A stretch of 64,000 bases of DNA from Polyangiaceae bacterium (GTDB taxonomy: Bacteria > Myxococcota_A > Polyangia > Polyangiales > Polyangiaceae). Shown in pieces: positions 27,099 to 34,301 of this stretch (the first letter of the stretch is position 1; each line of letters opens with the position of its first letter). A model generated the notes under the pieces. It was not told where the DNA came from and made no database searches. It saw only the letters and a program-made list of their open reading frames with translations. The DNA lies in NCBI GenBank assembly GCA_016712345.1, contig JADJRH010000001.1:1426001-1490000 (forward strand). Reading direction: 5' to 3'. Position numbers and translations under genes: made by a program.

Positions 27099-28319
27099 TT
27101 AAAGAACGGCGCCGAGCGAAACCGAAAGCGTCCACTGGCGCCCAACATCTGGGAACGCGTCTACGGTGGTGCGACCCGAACGTTGCGCTGCGTCACGCCA
27201 AATGGGGCCCCACTGCGGTTCGCTGCTGCCCGTGCAATCGGGCGTGCCGCACACCTGGTCTTTGTTGGCGTCTTTCACGTCGATCACGTCGGTGATGAAG
27301 TGTACACCGAGCTGCACCATCTGAACGCGGAGGTTGATACCGCCGCCGAGCCGATGCCGGTTTAGGCGAACCGGCGTGAACACGACGTTGTTGTTAAAAT
27401 CGGCGCTGTTTGCCGGGTCACCGGCGCCGGAGCCACACACGGGCTGACCGTCGTAATAAGGGTCGCCGTTTTGATCGACCTTGGAAGGATCGGGCGTGGC
27501 GGGTGTGTTTTGTCCCTGCTGATTGCAGAGCGCAATTGCGTCGGTGTTGGGCGTGAGATCGATCAGACCCGAATCACCAAAAATTCGAAGGTATTGGTAA
27601 CCGACGTACGGCGTGACGAGAACGCTCCCGCCGATCGCGATGGGCTTGGACAACGTGCCGTCTGCACCCGCAACGGTGAGCTGCATTTGTTGTGCGCCCG
27701 TCATAGTGCGCACCGAACCGCCGATTGTCAGCTCGGGAAAAATCGCCGGAATGCCCGTGCGAAACCCTTCAAACAGCGACCAGCGTACATCGGCCCCGCC
27801 GACAACAATGCTCGTGCGAGCCACGTATCCAACATTGCCGATCAGCTCAAAACCAAACGGCAGACCTTTGGCGATGCGCAGCATGTAAATCTGAATGACG
27901 CTGTCCGGGTCACCCACAATGCTGAAATTTCCCGTGGACGGATCTTGCGGACCTTGTGTACCCCGGCGCCAATAATCTTGGTCCTTATCGATGGACGTGA
28001 AATCACCCTCCAAAGCCAGCTCAAAGCCGCCGTAGCCCGTTGTTCTCGCCGCGTGCATGGCGCTCGGGGCCAATGCCGCGCCGTATTGAGCAACAAGATT
28101 TGCCCACGGAACGTTGTCAGGTGTACACCTGCGATATCCCGAGAGAGGGTTGTAATAAACGCCGCCTCCGGGCCCGGTTGTTCGACAGTCGGGGTTGTTT
28201 GCGTCCACAAAGACGAACCGGTTGAGCACCGGATCCATCGTGTCCGCGCGCGCCGACGACGAAACGAGCGCCACCGCCGCCGAAGCACAGGCAAAGAGAA
28301 CGGAGCCGAATCGGCGCAT
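27099..28319 (-). CDS. Predicted outer-membrane beta-barrel protein
   Basis: 406 residues with a signal peptide (RRFGSVLFACASAAVALVSSSARA-D). The mature part has many short amphipathic beta strands (GGFELALEGDF, FGFELIGNVGYVARTSIVVGGADVRWSLF, LTIGGSVRTMTG, GGSVLVTPYVGYQYLRIFG, HRLGGGINLRVQMVQLGVHFITDV) and ends in RQWTLSVSLGAVL, a terminal strand typical of barrels. A cysteine-containing loop (VCGTPDCTG) is present. No specific family recognised; probably a porin-like or structural protein. Confidence 0.8.
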   Translation of the reverse strand: MRRFGSVLFACASAAVALVSSSARADTMDPVLNRFVFVDANNPDCRTTGPGGGVYYNPLSGYRRCTPDNVPWANLVAQYGAALAPSAMHAARTTGYGGFELALEGDFTSIDKDQDYWRRGTQGPQDPSTGNFSIVGDPDSVIQIYMLRIAKGLPFGFELIGNVGYVARTSIVVGGADVRWSLFEGFRTGIPAIFPELTIGGSVRTMTGAQQMQLTVAGADGTLSKPIAIGGSVLVTPYVGYQYLRIFGDSGLIDLTPNTDAIALCNQQGQNTPATPDPSKVDQNGDPYYDGQPVCGSGAGDPANSADFNNNVVFTPVRLNRHRLGGGINLRVQMVQLGVHFITDVIDVKDANKDQVCGTPDCTGSSEPQWGPIWRDAAQRSGRTTVDAFPDVGRQWTLSVSLGAVL

Positions 28320-28415
28320 GAAGCGTTTTCTCCGATGCCGAGGCTACGTAGACCAAGCGCAACTCGTCAAGCGATCGAAACGACGACACGTGGACCGCAT
28401 GCGCTATAAGAAGCC

Positions 28416-28940
28416 GTGGCTAAGGACCGCAGCCCGCGCCTTCGCGCTCGGCCGCTTGATCGGCCGTTTCACGTAGTGCTTGTAGACCCTGAAATTCCGC
28501 AAAATACAGGCAACATTGCTCGATTGTGCGGAGCAACATCGTCTCCGCTGCATCTCGTGGGACGGCTCGGCTTTCGCATCGACGAAAAAAGCGTGCGCCG
28601 AGCCGGTGTTGACTATTGGCACCTTGTCAAAATTGAGCAGCACCTTTCGCTGGCTCACTTTCAAAACGCGCATCCAACTGCTCGATTGCGGCTTTTCACA
28701 GCGGTCGCAAAAAAGAGCATTTTCGACGAGGTTTTTGAGCCCGGAGATGCGCTCGTTTTTGGCAAAGAAAGCTCGGGGCTCGACGATGAGCTGCTCGCCG
28801 CCCACCCCGACTCCTGTATCGCCATCCCAACGCTCGGAGCTGTGCGCTCGCTGAATTTGGCCAACGCGGCTGGGATTGCGCTCTTTGAGGCGCTGCGCCA
28901 AGTGGGAGCGTTTTCGAAGACGTTTTTGGAGGGCACGTGA
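28416..28940 (+). CDS. trmL: tRNA (cytidine/uridine-2'-O-)-methyltransferase TrmL
   Basis: 174 residues from GTG 28416. It is a SpoU-class (SPOUT, trefoil-knot) methyltransferase: FHVVLVDPEIPQNTGNIARLCG (motif 1 with the conserved N and R), VFGKESSGLDDELL (motif 2) and IPTLGAVRSLNLANAAGIALFEALRQ (motif 3, SAM-binding knot). TrmL methylates the wobble nucleotide 34 of certain tRNA-Leu. The normal family size is 150-170. The next gene's GTG overlaps its stop (GTGA), so both are translated together. Confidence 0.95.
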   Translation: MAKDRSPRLRARPLDRPFHVVLVDPEIPQNTGNIARLCGATSSPLHLVGRLGFRIDEKSVRRAGVDYWHLVKIEQHLSLAHFQNAHPTARLRLFTAVAKKSIFDEVFEPGDALVFGKESSGLDDELLAAHPDSCIAIPTLGAVRSLNLANAAGIALFEALRQVGAFSKTFLEGT

Positions 28941-29398
28941 ATCGGCGGCGGTTCGTTTTTGCAGCCGCTTCGCTTTCGATTTGGCTCGCCGCAGCGGGTT
29001 GCGGTTCGCGCGCACCAAGCGCCACGCCCGAAGGAGTCGTTCGCGACTTTGTGGTGCGGATGCGGCGAGTACAGGGTGATCCGAGTGATGCGAAGGCGGT
29101 ATTTGCGCTGCTTTCGAAAGAGGCTCAGGCCAATCTCAAAGCGCGCGCGGAACGATACAGCGCGGCAAGTGGCAAACCGATGGCGCCCGAGGCGATGATT
29201 GTTCCGTCGCTCTTTTTCTTGAGATTTGAGCCGCTGCGCTACAAAGCGCGCATCTCGGGCACCTATGCGATGGTCGAGGCGGAAGGCGCGTTGCCCGAAG
29301 ATCGAGCGCAGATCCAGTGCGTTTTTGAAGATGACGGGTGGAAGGTCGATCTGAAGTTGCCGCCGCTGCCACCTATTCAAACGCGCCCGCGCGAGTGA
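28937..29398 (+). CDS. Small lipoprotein, NTF2/DUF4878-like
   Basis: 153 residues from GTG 28937, overlapping the trmL stop by four bases. The signal RRRFVFAAASLSIWLAAAGC has a lipobox. The mature part looks like an NTF2-like cone fold found in lipoproteins: ATPEGVVRDFVVRMRRVQGD, AVFALLSKEAQANLKARAE and a C-terminal sheet ending FEDDGWKVDLKLP. No active-site motif; a binding role is likely but unproven. Confidence 0.78.
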   Translation: MNRRRFVFAAASLSIWLAAAGCGSRAPSATPEGVVRDFVVRMRRVQGDPSDAKAVFALLSKEAQANLKARAERYSAASGKPMAPEAMIVPSLFFLRFEPLRYKARISGTYAMVEAEGALPEDRAQIQCVFEDDGWKVDLKLPPLPPIQTRPRE

Positions 29399-29467
29399 AT
29401 GACATTACAAAAGGCCCTGAAAACGGCGGGGTGTTTCGGCGGCGAGCAATGCGTACACAAAGCGGAA

Positions 29468-29487
29468 CGAGGGCCGAATGGCCCTCG
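29468..29487. terminator. Hairpin between convergent genes
   Basis: CGAGGGCC, loop GAAT, GGCCCTCG: an 8-bp perfect GC-rich stem in the gap between the genes ending at 29398 and 29517. It has no T-run, so a bidirectional or factor-assisted terminator is only likely. A GCGTACAC palindrome-family motif lies just before it (29451-29458). Confidence 0.45.
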
Positions 29488-29516
29488 CAACCCGCATTCA
29501 CTGTGATGTGGGAAGG

Positions 29517-30011
29517 TCAGTTCGCGAGAAAGATCGCTTCGATCTCGTTTTTAACCTGCTCTTCGGTTTGACCGCGCGCGATCGCAATTTCTTTCACGAT
29601 CAGGGTGCGCGCGGTGTCGAGCATGCGGCGCTCGCCGAAAGAGAGCTGTTTGTCGGTCTTGAGCCGGTAGAGATCACGGAGCACCTCGGCCACGTCGTAG
29701 ATTGAACCGGTTTTGATCTTGTCCATGAAACCGCGATATCGGCGATTCCACGTTTGGTTGTCGAACGCGATGGTGCGCTCGCGAAGAATGTCGAAAATCT
29801 CTCGGATCTCCTGCTCCGAAATAACCTGCCTGAGACCCACCGCGCTGGCATTGTTCACGGGGACCATGATCTTGCGATCCGTATCGAGGATCCGAAGTAC
29901 GTAAAAACGCTGACGATTGCCGGCGATGTCTTTTTCCTCGATGTTGACCACTTCGGCGACATTGATTCCCGGTAGGGAGATAAAAACAAGGATGCACAAC
30001 GTGGAATACAC
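29517..30011 (-). CDS. CarD/CdnL-family transcription regulator with atypical N-terminus
   Basis: 164 residues from GTG 30011. From AEVVNIEEKDI onward it follows the CarD family closely: FYVLRILDTDRKIMVPVNN, VGLRQVIS, NQTWNRRYRGFMDKIKTGSIYDVAEVLRDLYRLKTDKQLSFGERRMLDTARTLIVKEIA. These include the RNA-polymerase-binding sheet and the helical domain that stabilises open complexes. The first strand, normally VGDxVVYPxHG, is absent; instead there is a hydrophobic segment (LCILVFISLPGIN). A stop codon lies just four codons upstream of the start. Adding one base near 29970 would read YPGINVAEV, close to the family YPxHGV, so a frameshift is possible. It may be functional, divergent or decayed. Confidence 0.82.
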   Translation of the reverse strand: MYSTLCILVFISLPGINVAEVVNIEEKDIAGNRQRFYVLRILDTDRKIMVPVNNASAVGLRQVISEQEIREIFDILRERTIAFDNQTWNRRYRGFMDKIKTGSIYDVAEVLRDLYRLKTDKQLSFGERRMLDTARTLIVKEIAIARGQTEEQVKNEIEAIFLAN

Positions 30012-30391
30012 GATGTTGCATCACAATGCCCTCAAAAACGGCGAGTTTGCGGTAAACCGCGTCAATGGATTGGCTTTCTGTTTTTCATTTATTGATAGTG
30101 TTGGCTTTGGCCTTGAACCTGGTTGACCGCCAATTGCCAAACACCTCAGTTTTATGGACTTAGAGAGTCGCTAATCAAAAAGCCAAACCCGCCAATAGAT
30201 AAGAAATAGGCTTATCGATTGGGATGCGAATAACGGTAATGACGCACTGAGCGCCAGTGGGCGCGCACTCTAGTAGGGAGACTAGGTTCTGTCAACCGGC
30301 CGCGTCATAGAAACACGGTCACTGGGTTCACGTTCAGTATTGCACTTTAATGCAATAAGTGCCTGCCAGTTTAATGGTTTCCTCGGCATTT
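30012..30391. other. AT-richer intergenic region with two inverted repeats
   Basis: 380 bases without a credible gene, upstream of the CarD-like gene and downstream of ppx. GCGGT-AA-ACCGC (30049-30060) lies about 40 bases upstream of the CarD-like start and could be an operator. TATTGCA-CTTTAA-TGCAATA (30338-30357) is a 7-bp hairpin past the ppx end, without a T-run. Composition is visibly poorer in GC than neighbouring genes. No consensus promoter was recognised. Confidence 0.5.
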
Positions 30392-31312
30392 TTATTGAAA
30401 TGCGCGCGCGGCCAATCCCCACCGAACACCGCGATCCGACACCGTCATTGAATGGGCCTTTGCCCGCTTCAATAGCTCGTCAACCAACACGGTTCCGGCA
30501 ACGATCACGTCGGCCCTTTTTGGATCGATCGCGGCAATTGCCTTTCGCTCCGCAGTCGTGAGTGCTGCAAGACGATCCGCCGCGGCCGCCACTTCGTCGG
30601 TGCACAGAGACATGCCGTGTACACGCGACGCGTCATACGGTGCGACGTTTCGCACGTACGCAAAGATGGTGGTGACCGTGCCGGCCACGCCCACTACCTG
30701 CTCGGTGGCAATTTCGAACGGAACGCTGTCGAGCGATCGCCGAACATCTTCACGTATGCGGACCAGCTCAGAGCTGAGCGGCGGGTCGGATCGAACATGC
30801 CGTTCGGTCAAGCGTACACTTCCAATGTCCAAACTGATTTTGTGACGAGGACCGGATTGATGCGCACCGACAATTAGTTCTGTGCTGCCTCCCCCCACAT
30901 CAAAAACCAACACTTCATTGGTCTGCGGCAAACCCGAGAGTGAGCCAAAGAACGTGAGTTCGGCCTCTTCGTCACCCGACGCAACGCGGGGCGCAACGCC
31001 CAAAATGGCGGCTGCGCGCTCGCGAAACTCGGCGCCGCCTTGAGCATCTCGCATTGCGCTCGTACCCACCGCAATTGTTTGCATGGGTCCGTTGCTGGAG
31101 ATGACCCGAGCGTAGTGAGCGAGACATTCAAGCGTGCGCTCCACAGCTTCTGGAGCGAGCCGCCGAGCGCGATCAACGCCTTGGCCGAGCCGCGTGATCG
31201 TGGCGAGTTCAATTACCGGGACCAGGCCCGTGGGTGTTGATTCTGCAATGAGAAGGAGGACGGAGTTTGTCCCGATGTCGATCGTCGCAACGCGTCGAGA
31301 TGCGGACGTCAT
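30392..31312 (-). CDS. Ppx/GppA-family phosphatase (exopolyphosphatase-like)
   Basis: 306 residues, the short form of the family (one ASKHA core, no C-terminal HD domain). Motifs: TIDIGTNSVLLLIAE (phosphate 1), AVGTSAMRDAQGG, SGDEEAELTFFGSL, VFDVGGGSTELIVG (phosphate 2) and VVGVAGTVTTIFAY. Enzymes of this type hydrolyse polyphosphate or convert pppGpp to ppGpp; which applies here is not visible. Its start overlaps the stop of the OmpA-like gene (ATGA), so the two are translationally coupled. Confidence 0.93.
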   Translation of the reverse strand: MTSASRRVATIDIGTNSVLLLIAESTPTGLVPVIELATITRLGQGVDRARRLAPEAVERTLECLAHYARVISSNGPMQTIAVGTSAMRDAQGGAEFRERAAAILGVAPRVASGDEEAELTFFGSLSGLPQTNEVLVFDVGGGSTELIVGAHQSGPRHKISLDIGSVRLTERHVRSDPPLSSELVRIREDVRRSLDSVPFEIATEQVVGVAGTVTTIFAYVRNVAPYDASRVHGMSLCTDEVAAAADRLAALTTAERKAIAAIDPKRADVIVAGTVLVDELLKRAKAHSMTVSDRGVRWGLAARAFQ

Positions 31313-32130
31313 TGCGCGAGCGACTTCAGGTCGAGCATTTCGTCAACGTTGGGCACCACGACAAGCTCGCACCGCCGATTCGCCTGTTTGTTTTCAGGCG
31401 TGTCGTTGGCTTTTACCGGATCGGTGTCTCCGTAACCCGCGGCGCTCCACTTGGTGGGGTTAAGCCCGCCGCCGCCCTTGTCGACAGGCTGGATGAGAAA
31501 CGTGAGCACTTCGCGAGCACGCATAACGCTGAGACCCCAGTTGTCTTTAAAGCGACCTCCCTGGAGCGGCGCGCTGTCTGTGTGACCGGCAACCTGAAAC
31601 GACCGGACCGAAAGCCCTTGGTCGTTGCGAATCACTTCAGCCACTTTGACAAGAATGTCTTGGCCCTCTTTCTTGAGTGTCTCGCGACTTGAGTCGAAGA
31701 GCACATCACCCGGGAGCTGAATCACCATGCGGTTATTGCGCGTGGTGACGTTGAGACCGAGCTTGGTCAGCGCCGCGAGCTTTTCACGCAGCAGCTCAAA
31801 GCGTTTTTTGATTTGTTCAAGTTGCTCTGCACGGCGGCGGTAGTCCTCAAGCGCGCGAGCCTGCTGCTCGAGGTTGGCGTTGAGGTTGGAGATGTCAACG
31901 CCGGCGGCGGCGAGCTGCTTTTTAAGTTGCTCAATGCGGGTTGCAGCCTCTTCAAGCTCCGCTTTGGACTTTTTGTTCTGCGCCTGCTCGCTCGCGAGCT
32001 GCCCCTTTAGCGACTCAATTTCGCTGAGCTTGGCGCGATACTCGTCTTCTGAAGGTCCGCAGCCGACGCCCACCGTCGCAATAAGCGCCGCAGCCATAAG
32101 AAGCCCCCGAAGCGAGCCACGCAAAAACAT
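31309..32130 (-). CDS. OmpA-family coiled-coil lipoprotein
   Basis: 273 residues. The signal LRGLLMAAALIATVGVGC gives a lipid anchor. A long coiled coil (about 25-125: YRAKLSEIESLKGQLASEQ..., ALEDYRRRAEQLEQIKKRFELLREKL) leads to a C-terminal OmpA domain (VLFDSSRETLKKEGQDILVKVAEVI, VAGHTDSAPLQ, NWGLSVMRAREVLTFL, GYGDTDPVKAND, NRRCELVVVP) that should bind peptidoglycan. It is therefore an outer-membrane-to-wall tether. The stop overlaps the ppx start. The 362-base gap upstream holds a tRNA-3'-end-like structure and the divergent promoter of the histone-like gene. Confidence 0.93.
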   Translation of the reverse strand: MFLRGSLRGLLMAAALIATVGVGCGPSEDEYRAKLSEIESLKGQLASEQAQNKKSKAELEEAATRIEQLKKQLAAAGVDISNLNANLEQQARALEDYRRRAEQLEQIKKRFELLREKLAALTKLGLNVTTRNNRMVIQLPGDVLFDSSRETLKKEGQDILVKVAEVIRNDQGLSVRSFQVAGHTDSAPLQGGRFKDNWGLSVMRAREVLTFLIQPVDKGGGGLNPTKWSAAGYGDTDPVKANDTPENKQANRRCELVVVPNVDEMLDLKSLAQ

Positions 32131-32259
32131 GATTCCTCCAACAAATGGCCGTTTTCAAGGCGGCCCGAACGGGCGACGTTATCGGGTGGCGGGCCACATC
32201 TCAAGTGCGCTACACAAAAAGCAGATCATGTCAATAAAAATCATTGAAAGGCAGCTTTT

Positions 32260-32316
32260 TGTCGGATGAGGGGGAATTTGGACCCCTGCTCGGACGTGCG
32301 GCAGCACACCCGAGCA
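32260..32316 (-). other. tRNA-3'-half-like structured sequence
   Basis: On the minus strand a hairpin TGCTCGG...CCGAGCA (32316-32287), resembling a long variable arm, is followed by GGGGTCCAAATTCCCC, resembling a T-arm, then an acceptor-like CTCATCCGACA. The canonical TTC of the T-loop reads TCC and no matching 5' acceptor GGATGAG is present upstream, so it is not a complete tRNA. It may be a tRNA relic, an attachment-site remnant, a structured leader of the OmpA-like gene, or chance. Confidence 0.3.
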
Positions 32317-32384
32317 CGGAAATGCTTGCGGACTAGCGCTAAAAATCGGCCCAGCACGATCGCATTTACCTCGCAAGATTTTCC

Positions 32385-32413
32385 TTGACCATCACGATGC
32401 GTGGCAATATAGG
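32385..32413 (+). promoter_or_regulatory. Sigma-70-type promoter of the histone-H1-like gene
   Basis: TTGACC (32385-32390), a 17-base spacer and TATAGG (32408-32413). The transcript would start near 32420 with a roughly 70-base leader to the ATG at 32493, which has GGAGGG upstream. Confidence 0.65.
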
Positions 32414-32492
32414 TGGTGCAACATCTGTTAGCCTCGGTCTCGCGGGACGCGCTCGCGGGGCTTCGAGGCGGCCACTTATTGGAGGGTCACAG

Positions 32493-32825
32493 ATGGCTGC
32501 TAAGAAGACTGCTGCAAAGAAGCCCGCGAAGAAGGTCACCAAGACGGCCAAAAAGCCGGCGGCTGCGAAGGCAGCCAAGGTGGCAAAGAAGCCTGCCAAG
32601 AGGACGGCAGCGAAGCGGACGACGAAGCGCGCCGCTCCGGCGAAGAAGACAACCAAGCGCACGGCCGCGAAGAGGACTGGTGCAAAGCGCGCCGCTCCGA
32701 AGCGCAAGGCCAAGGCGGCAGGCAAACGTGCCGCGTCGCCGCGCAAGGCTTCTTCGCGCAAGAGCGCTAAAGCGTCAGCTCCGCCTGCGCCCGTCGCGTC
32801 GTCGTCAAACGACGAATCTGAATGA
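32493..32825 (+). CDS. Histone H1-like Lys/Ala-rich DNA-binding protein
   Basis: 110 residues from ATG 32493, with TTGGAGGG seven bases upstream. The frame is open from 32385 but the promoter overlaps that part. The protein is almost pure Lys, Ala, Arg, Thr and Pro with KKPAKK, AAKRT and AKRAAPKRK repeats, matching eukaryotic H1 tails and bacterial H1-like proteins such as HctB and BpH1. It should coat or compact DNA non-specifically. A short Ser/Pro-rich acidic tail follows. It has its own promoter and a terminator at 32873, so it is a strong single-gene unit. Opposite-strand frames here are shadows. Confidence 0.9.
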   Translation: MAAKKTAAKKPAKKVTKTAKKPAAAKAAKVAKKPAKRTAAKRTTKRAAPAKKTTKRTAAKRTGAKRAAPKRKAKAAGKRAASPRKASSRKSAKASAPPAPVASSSNDESE

Positions 32826-32843
32826 AACGGTAGTGCACGTGAA

Positions 32844-32860
32844 GGTGGGTCGTACCCACC
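32844..32860 (+). terminator. Short hairpin downstream of histone-like gene
   Basis: GGTGGGT-CGT-ACCCACC, a 7-bp stem with a 3-base loop, 19 bases after the stop. No T-run, so it may be a transcript-end stabiliser preceding the main terminator. Confidence 0.45.
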
Positions 32861-32872
32861 TCGCTTCGCATT

Positions 32873-32904
32873 AAGGACGTCGGTTAACAGCCGTCGTCCT
32901 TTTT
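32873..32904 (+). terminator. Rho-independent terminator of histone-like gene
   Basis: AAGGACGTCGG, loop TTAACAG, CCGTCGTCCTT with one T-T mismatch, running into a T-run (TCCTTTTTG). Confidence 0.75.
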
Positions 32905-32972
32905 GCTTTGTGGGTCGAAAAGAATCCAATGAGCCACAGTGAAACGCGGCGATTGCCGCTAGCCTGGCCAAC

Positions 32973-34223
32973 GTGATCCAGAGCCCCCGCGCGATCTTGG
33001 CGCTGCTCACGTTGCTCAATTTCGTCAATTACCTCGACCGATTTCTCGTGATCGCGGTGGGGCCCGAAATTCAAAAACCGAACACCGGCCTCGGACTGGA
33101 CGACGGTCAAATCGGCTGGGTGACCAGCGCGTTCATGTTCGGGTATTTTTTGACCAGCCCGTTATTCGGCCGACTTGGTGATCAACGCGCGCGCAAACAC
33201 CTCATCGCGTTGGGAGTCGCCGTATGGTCACTCGCCACGGTGGCCTCGGGGTCGGCGTCGAGCTTTGGCACGATGATCGCAGCGCGCGTTTTTGTGGGAA
33301 TCGGCGAAGCAAGTTACGCAACGCTGTCGCCCACGATCATTGACGACATCGCTCCGCCCGAGAAAAAAAATCGCTACTTGGCGGTCTTCTACTTGGCGAC
33401 CCCGGTTGGATCTGCGCTCGGGTTCATTCTCGGCGGACAGCTCCAACATCATTACGGGTGGCGAAACGCGTTTTATGTCGCGGGCGGTCCGGGGCTGCTT
33501 CTGGCGGTGATCGCGCTCCTGCTCGTTGAACCAAAGAGAACGTTTGAAACACGACAAGGCAAAAGTTCCTCGCTCGAAACAATCGCAGAGCTGTGGAAGC
33601 GGCCCGCGTACGTGGTCGCGGTCCTCGGTTATGTGGCCCAAACATTCGCGCTCGGTGGCTTCGTTCAATGGGCGCCGCACTATTTGGAGCGGGCGCATCA
33701 CATGCAACTCAAAGACGCGGACTTTTGGTTGGGCGGGATCGCGGTGCTCACCGGCATTGCGGGCACCGCAGCGGGCGGCGCGTGGGCAGATCGCATGAAA
33801 GGAGACCGCGTGATCGTGAGCCTGAAGATCTGCGCTGTCTCGGGCGCGCTCACCGCACCGTTCGCGGCGGCGTGTTTGTTTATGCCCAGCCCAACCTTGT
33901 TTTTCGTGTTCGCGGCGCTGTGTGAACTGTCGCTGTTCTTGAGCGTTGCTCCAGTAAATGTCGCGGTGATGTTGAGCGCGCCGGCTCGTCTTCGCGCAAG
34001 CGCGCTGGCGATCAGCATCTTCATGATTCATTTGCTCGGCGATCTGATTTCGCCGCCGCTCATTGGCGAAATATCGAAGGCTGCCGGGGGAGACGCGCAC
34101 GCACTGCGTTTGGGAATGTACCTGTTGCCGATCACGTTCGCGCTGTCGGCGATCATCTGGGCGCGCGGCGCACGCATCAAACATGCGGTCACGGAAGAGC
34201 CGACCGCCGCGGGCATTTCGTGA
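32973..34223 (+). CDS. MFS transporter, Spinster-like
   Basis: 416 residues from GTG 32973, about 12 membrane helices. The MFS signature loop GRLGDQRARKHLI lies between helices 2 and 3. GIGEASYATLSPTIIDDIAPPEKKNRYLAVFYLATPVGSALGFILGG is characteristic of the Spinster/sphingolipid-transporter-like branch. The substrate in bacteria is unknown; lipids or hydrophobic compounds are possible. It lies alone behind the histone terminator and converges on the Ser/Thr kinase gene, with a palindrome cluster in the gap. Confidence 0.92.
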   Translation: MIQSPRAILALLTLLNFVNYLDRFLVIAVGPEIQKPNTGLGLDDGQIGWVTSAFMFGYFLTSPLFGRLGDQRARKHLIALGVAVWSLATVASGSASSFGTMIAARVFVGIGEASYATLSPTIIDDIAPPEKKNRYLAVFYLATPVGSALGFILGGQLQHHYGWRNAFYVAGGPGLLLAVIALLLVEPKRTFETRQGKSSSLETIAELWKRPAYVVAVLGYVAQTFALGGFVQWAPHYLERAHHMQLKDADFWLGGIAVLTGIAGTAAGGAWADRMKGDRVIVSLKICAVSGALTAPFAAACLFMPSPTLFFVFAALCELSLFLSVAPVNVAVMLSAPARLRASALAISIFMIHLLGDLISPPLIGEISKAAGGDAHALRLGMYLLPITFALSAIIWARGARIKHAVTEEPTAAGIS

Positions 34224-34225
34224 TT

Positions 34226-34273
34226 GAGTACACATTGGCCGGCGGCGAAAATGTACACGTCCACTGTGTACAC
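34226..34273. repeat. Cluster of GTGTACAC-family palindromes in a convergent gap
   Basis: GAGTACAC (34226-34233), ATGTACAC (centre 25 bases on) and exact GTGTACAC (34266-34273) occupy the 78-base gap between the MFS and kinase genes. Confidence 0.7.
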
Positions 34274-34301
34274 ATTTAACTGAATTGAAGCGCGCGCCGC
34301 G

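Noticed and set aside
32366..33028. 220-codon minus-strand frame rich in Phe/Ala
   Set aside because: Shadow of the Lys/Ala-rich histone-like gene, whose biased codons remove stops on the other strand.
33266..33281. Near-consensus sigma-54 promoter TGGCACG-N4-TCGCA
   Set aside because: It lies inside the MFS transporter coding sequence, where the bases simply encode GTMIA; no downstream gene would use it.
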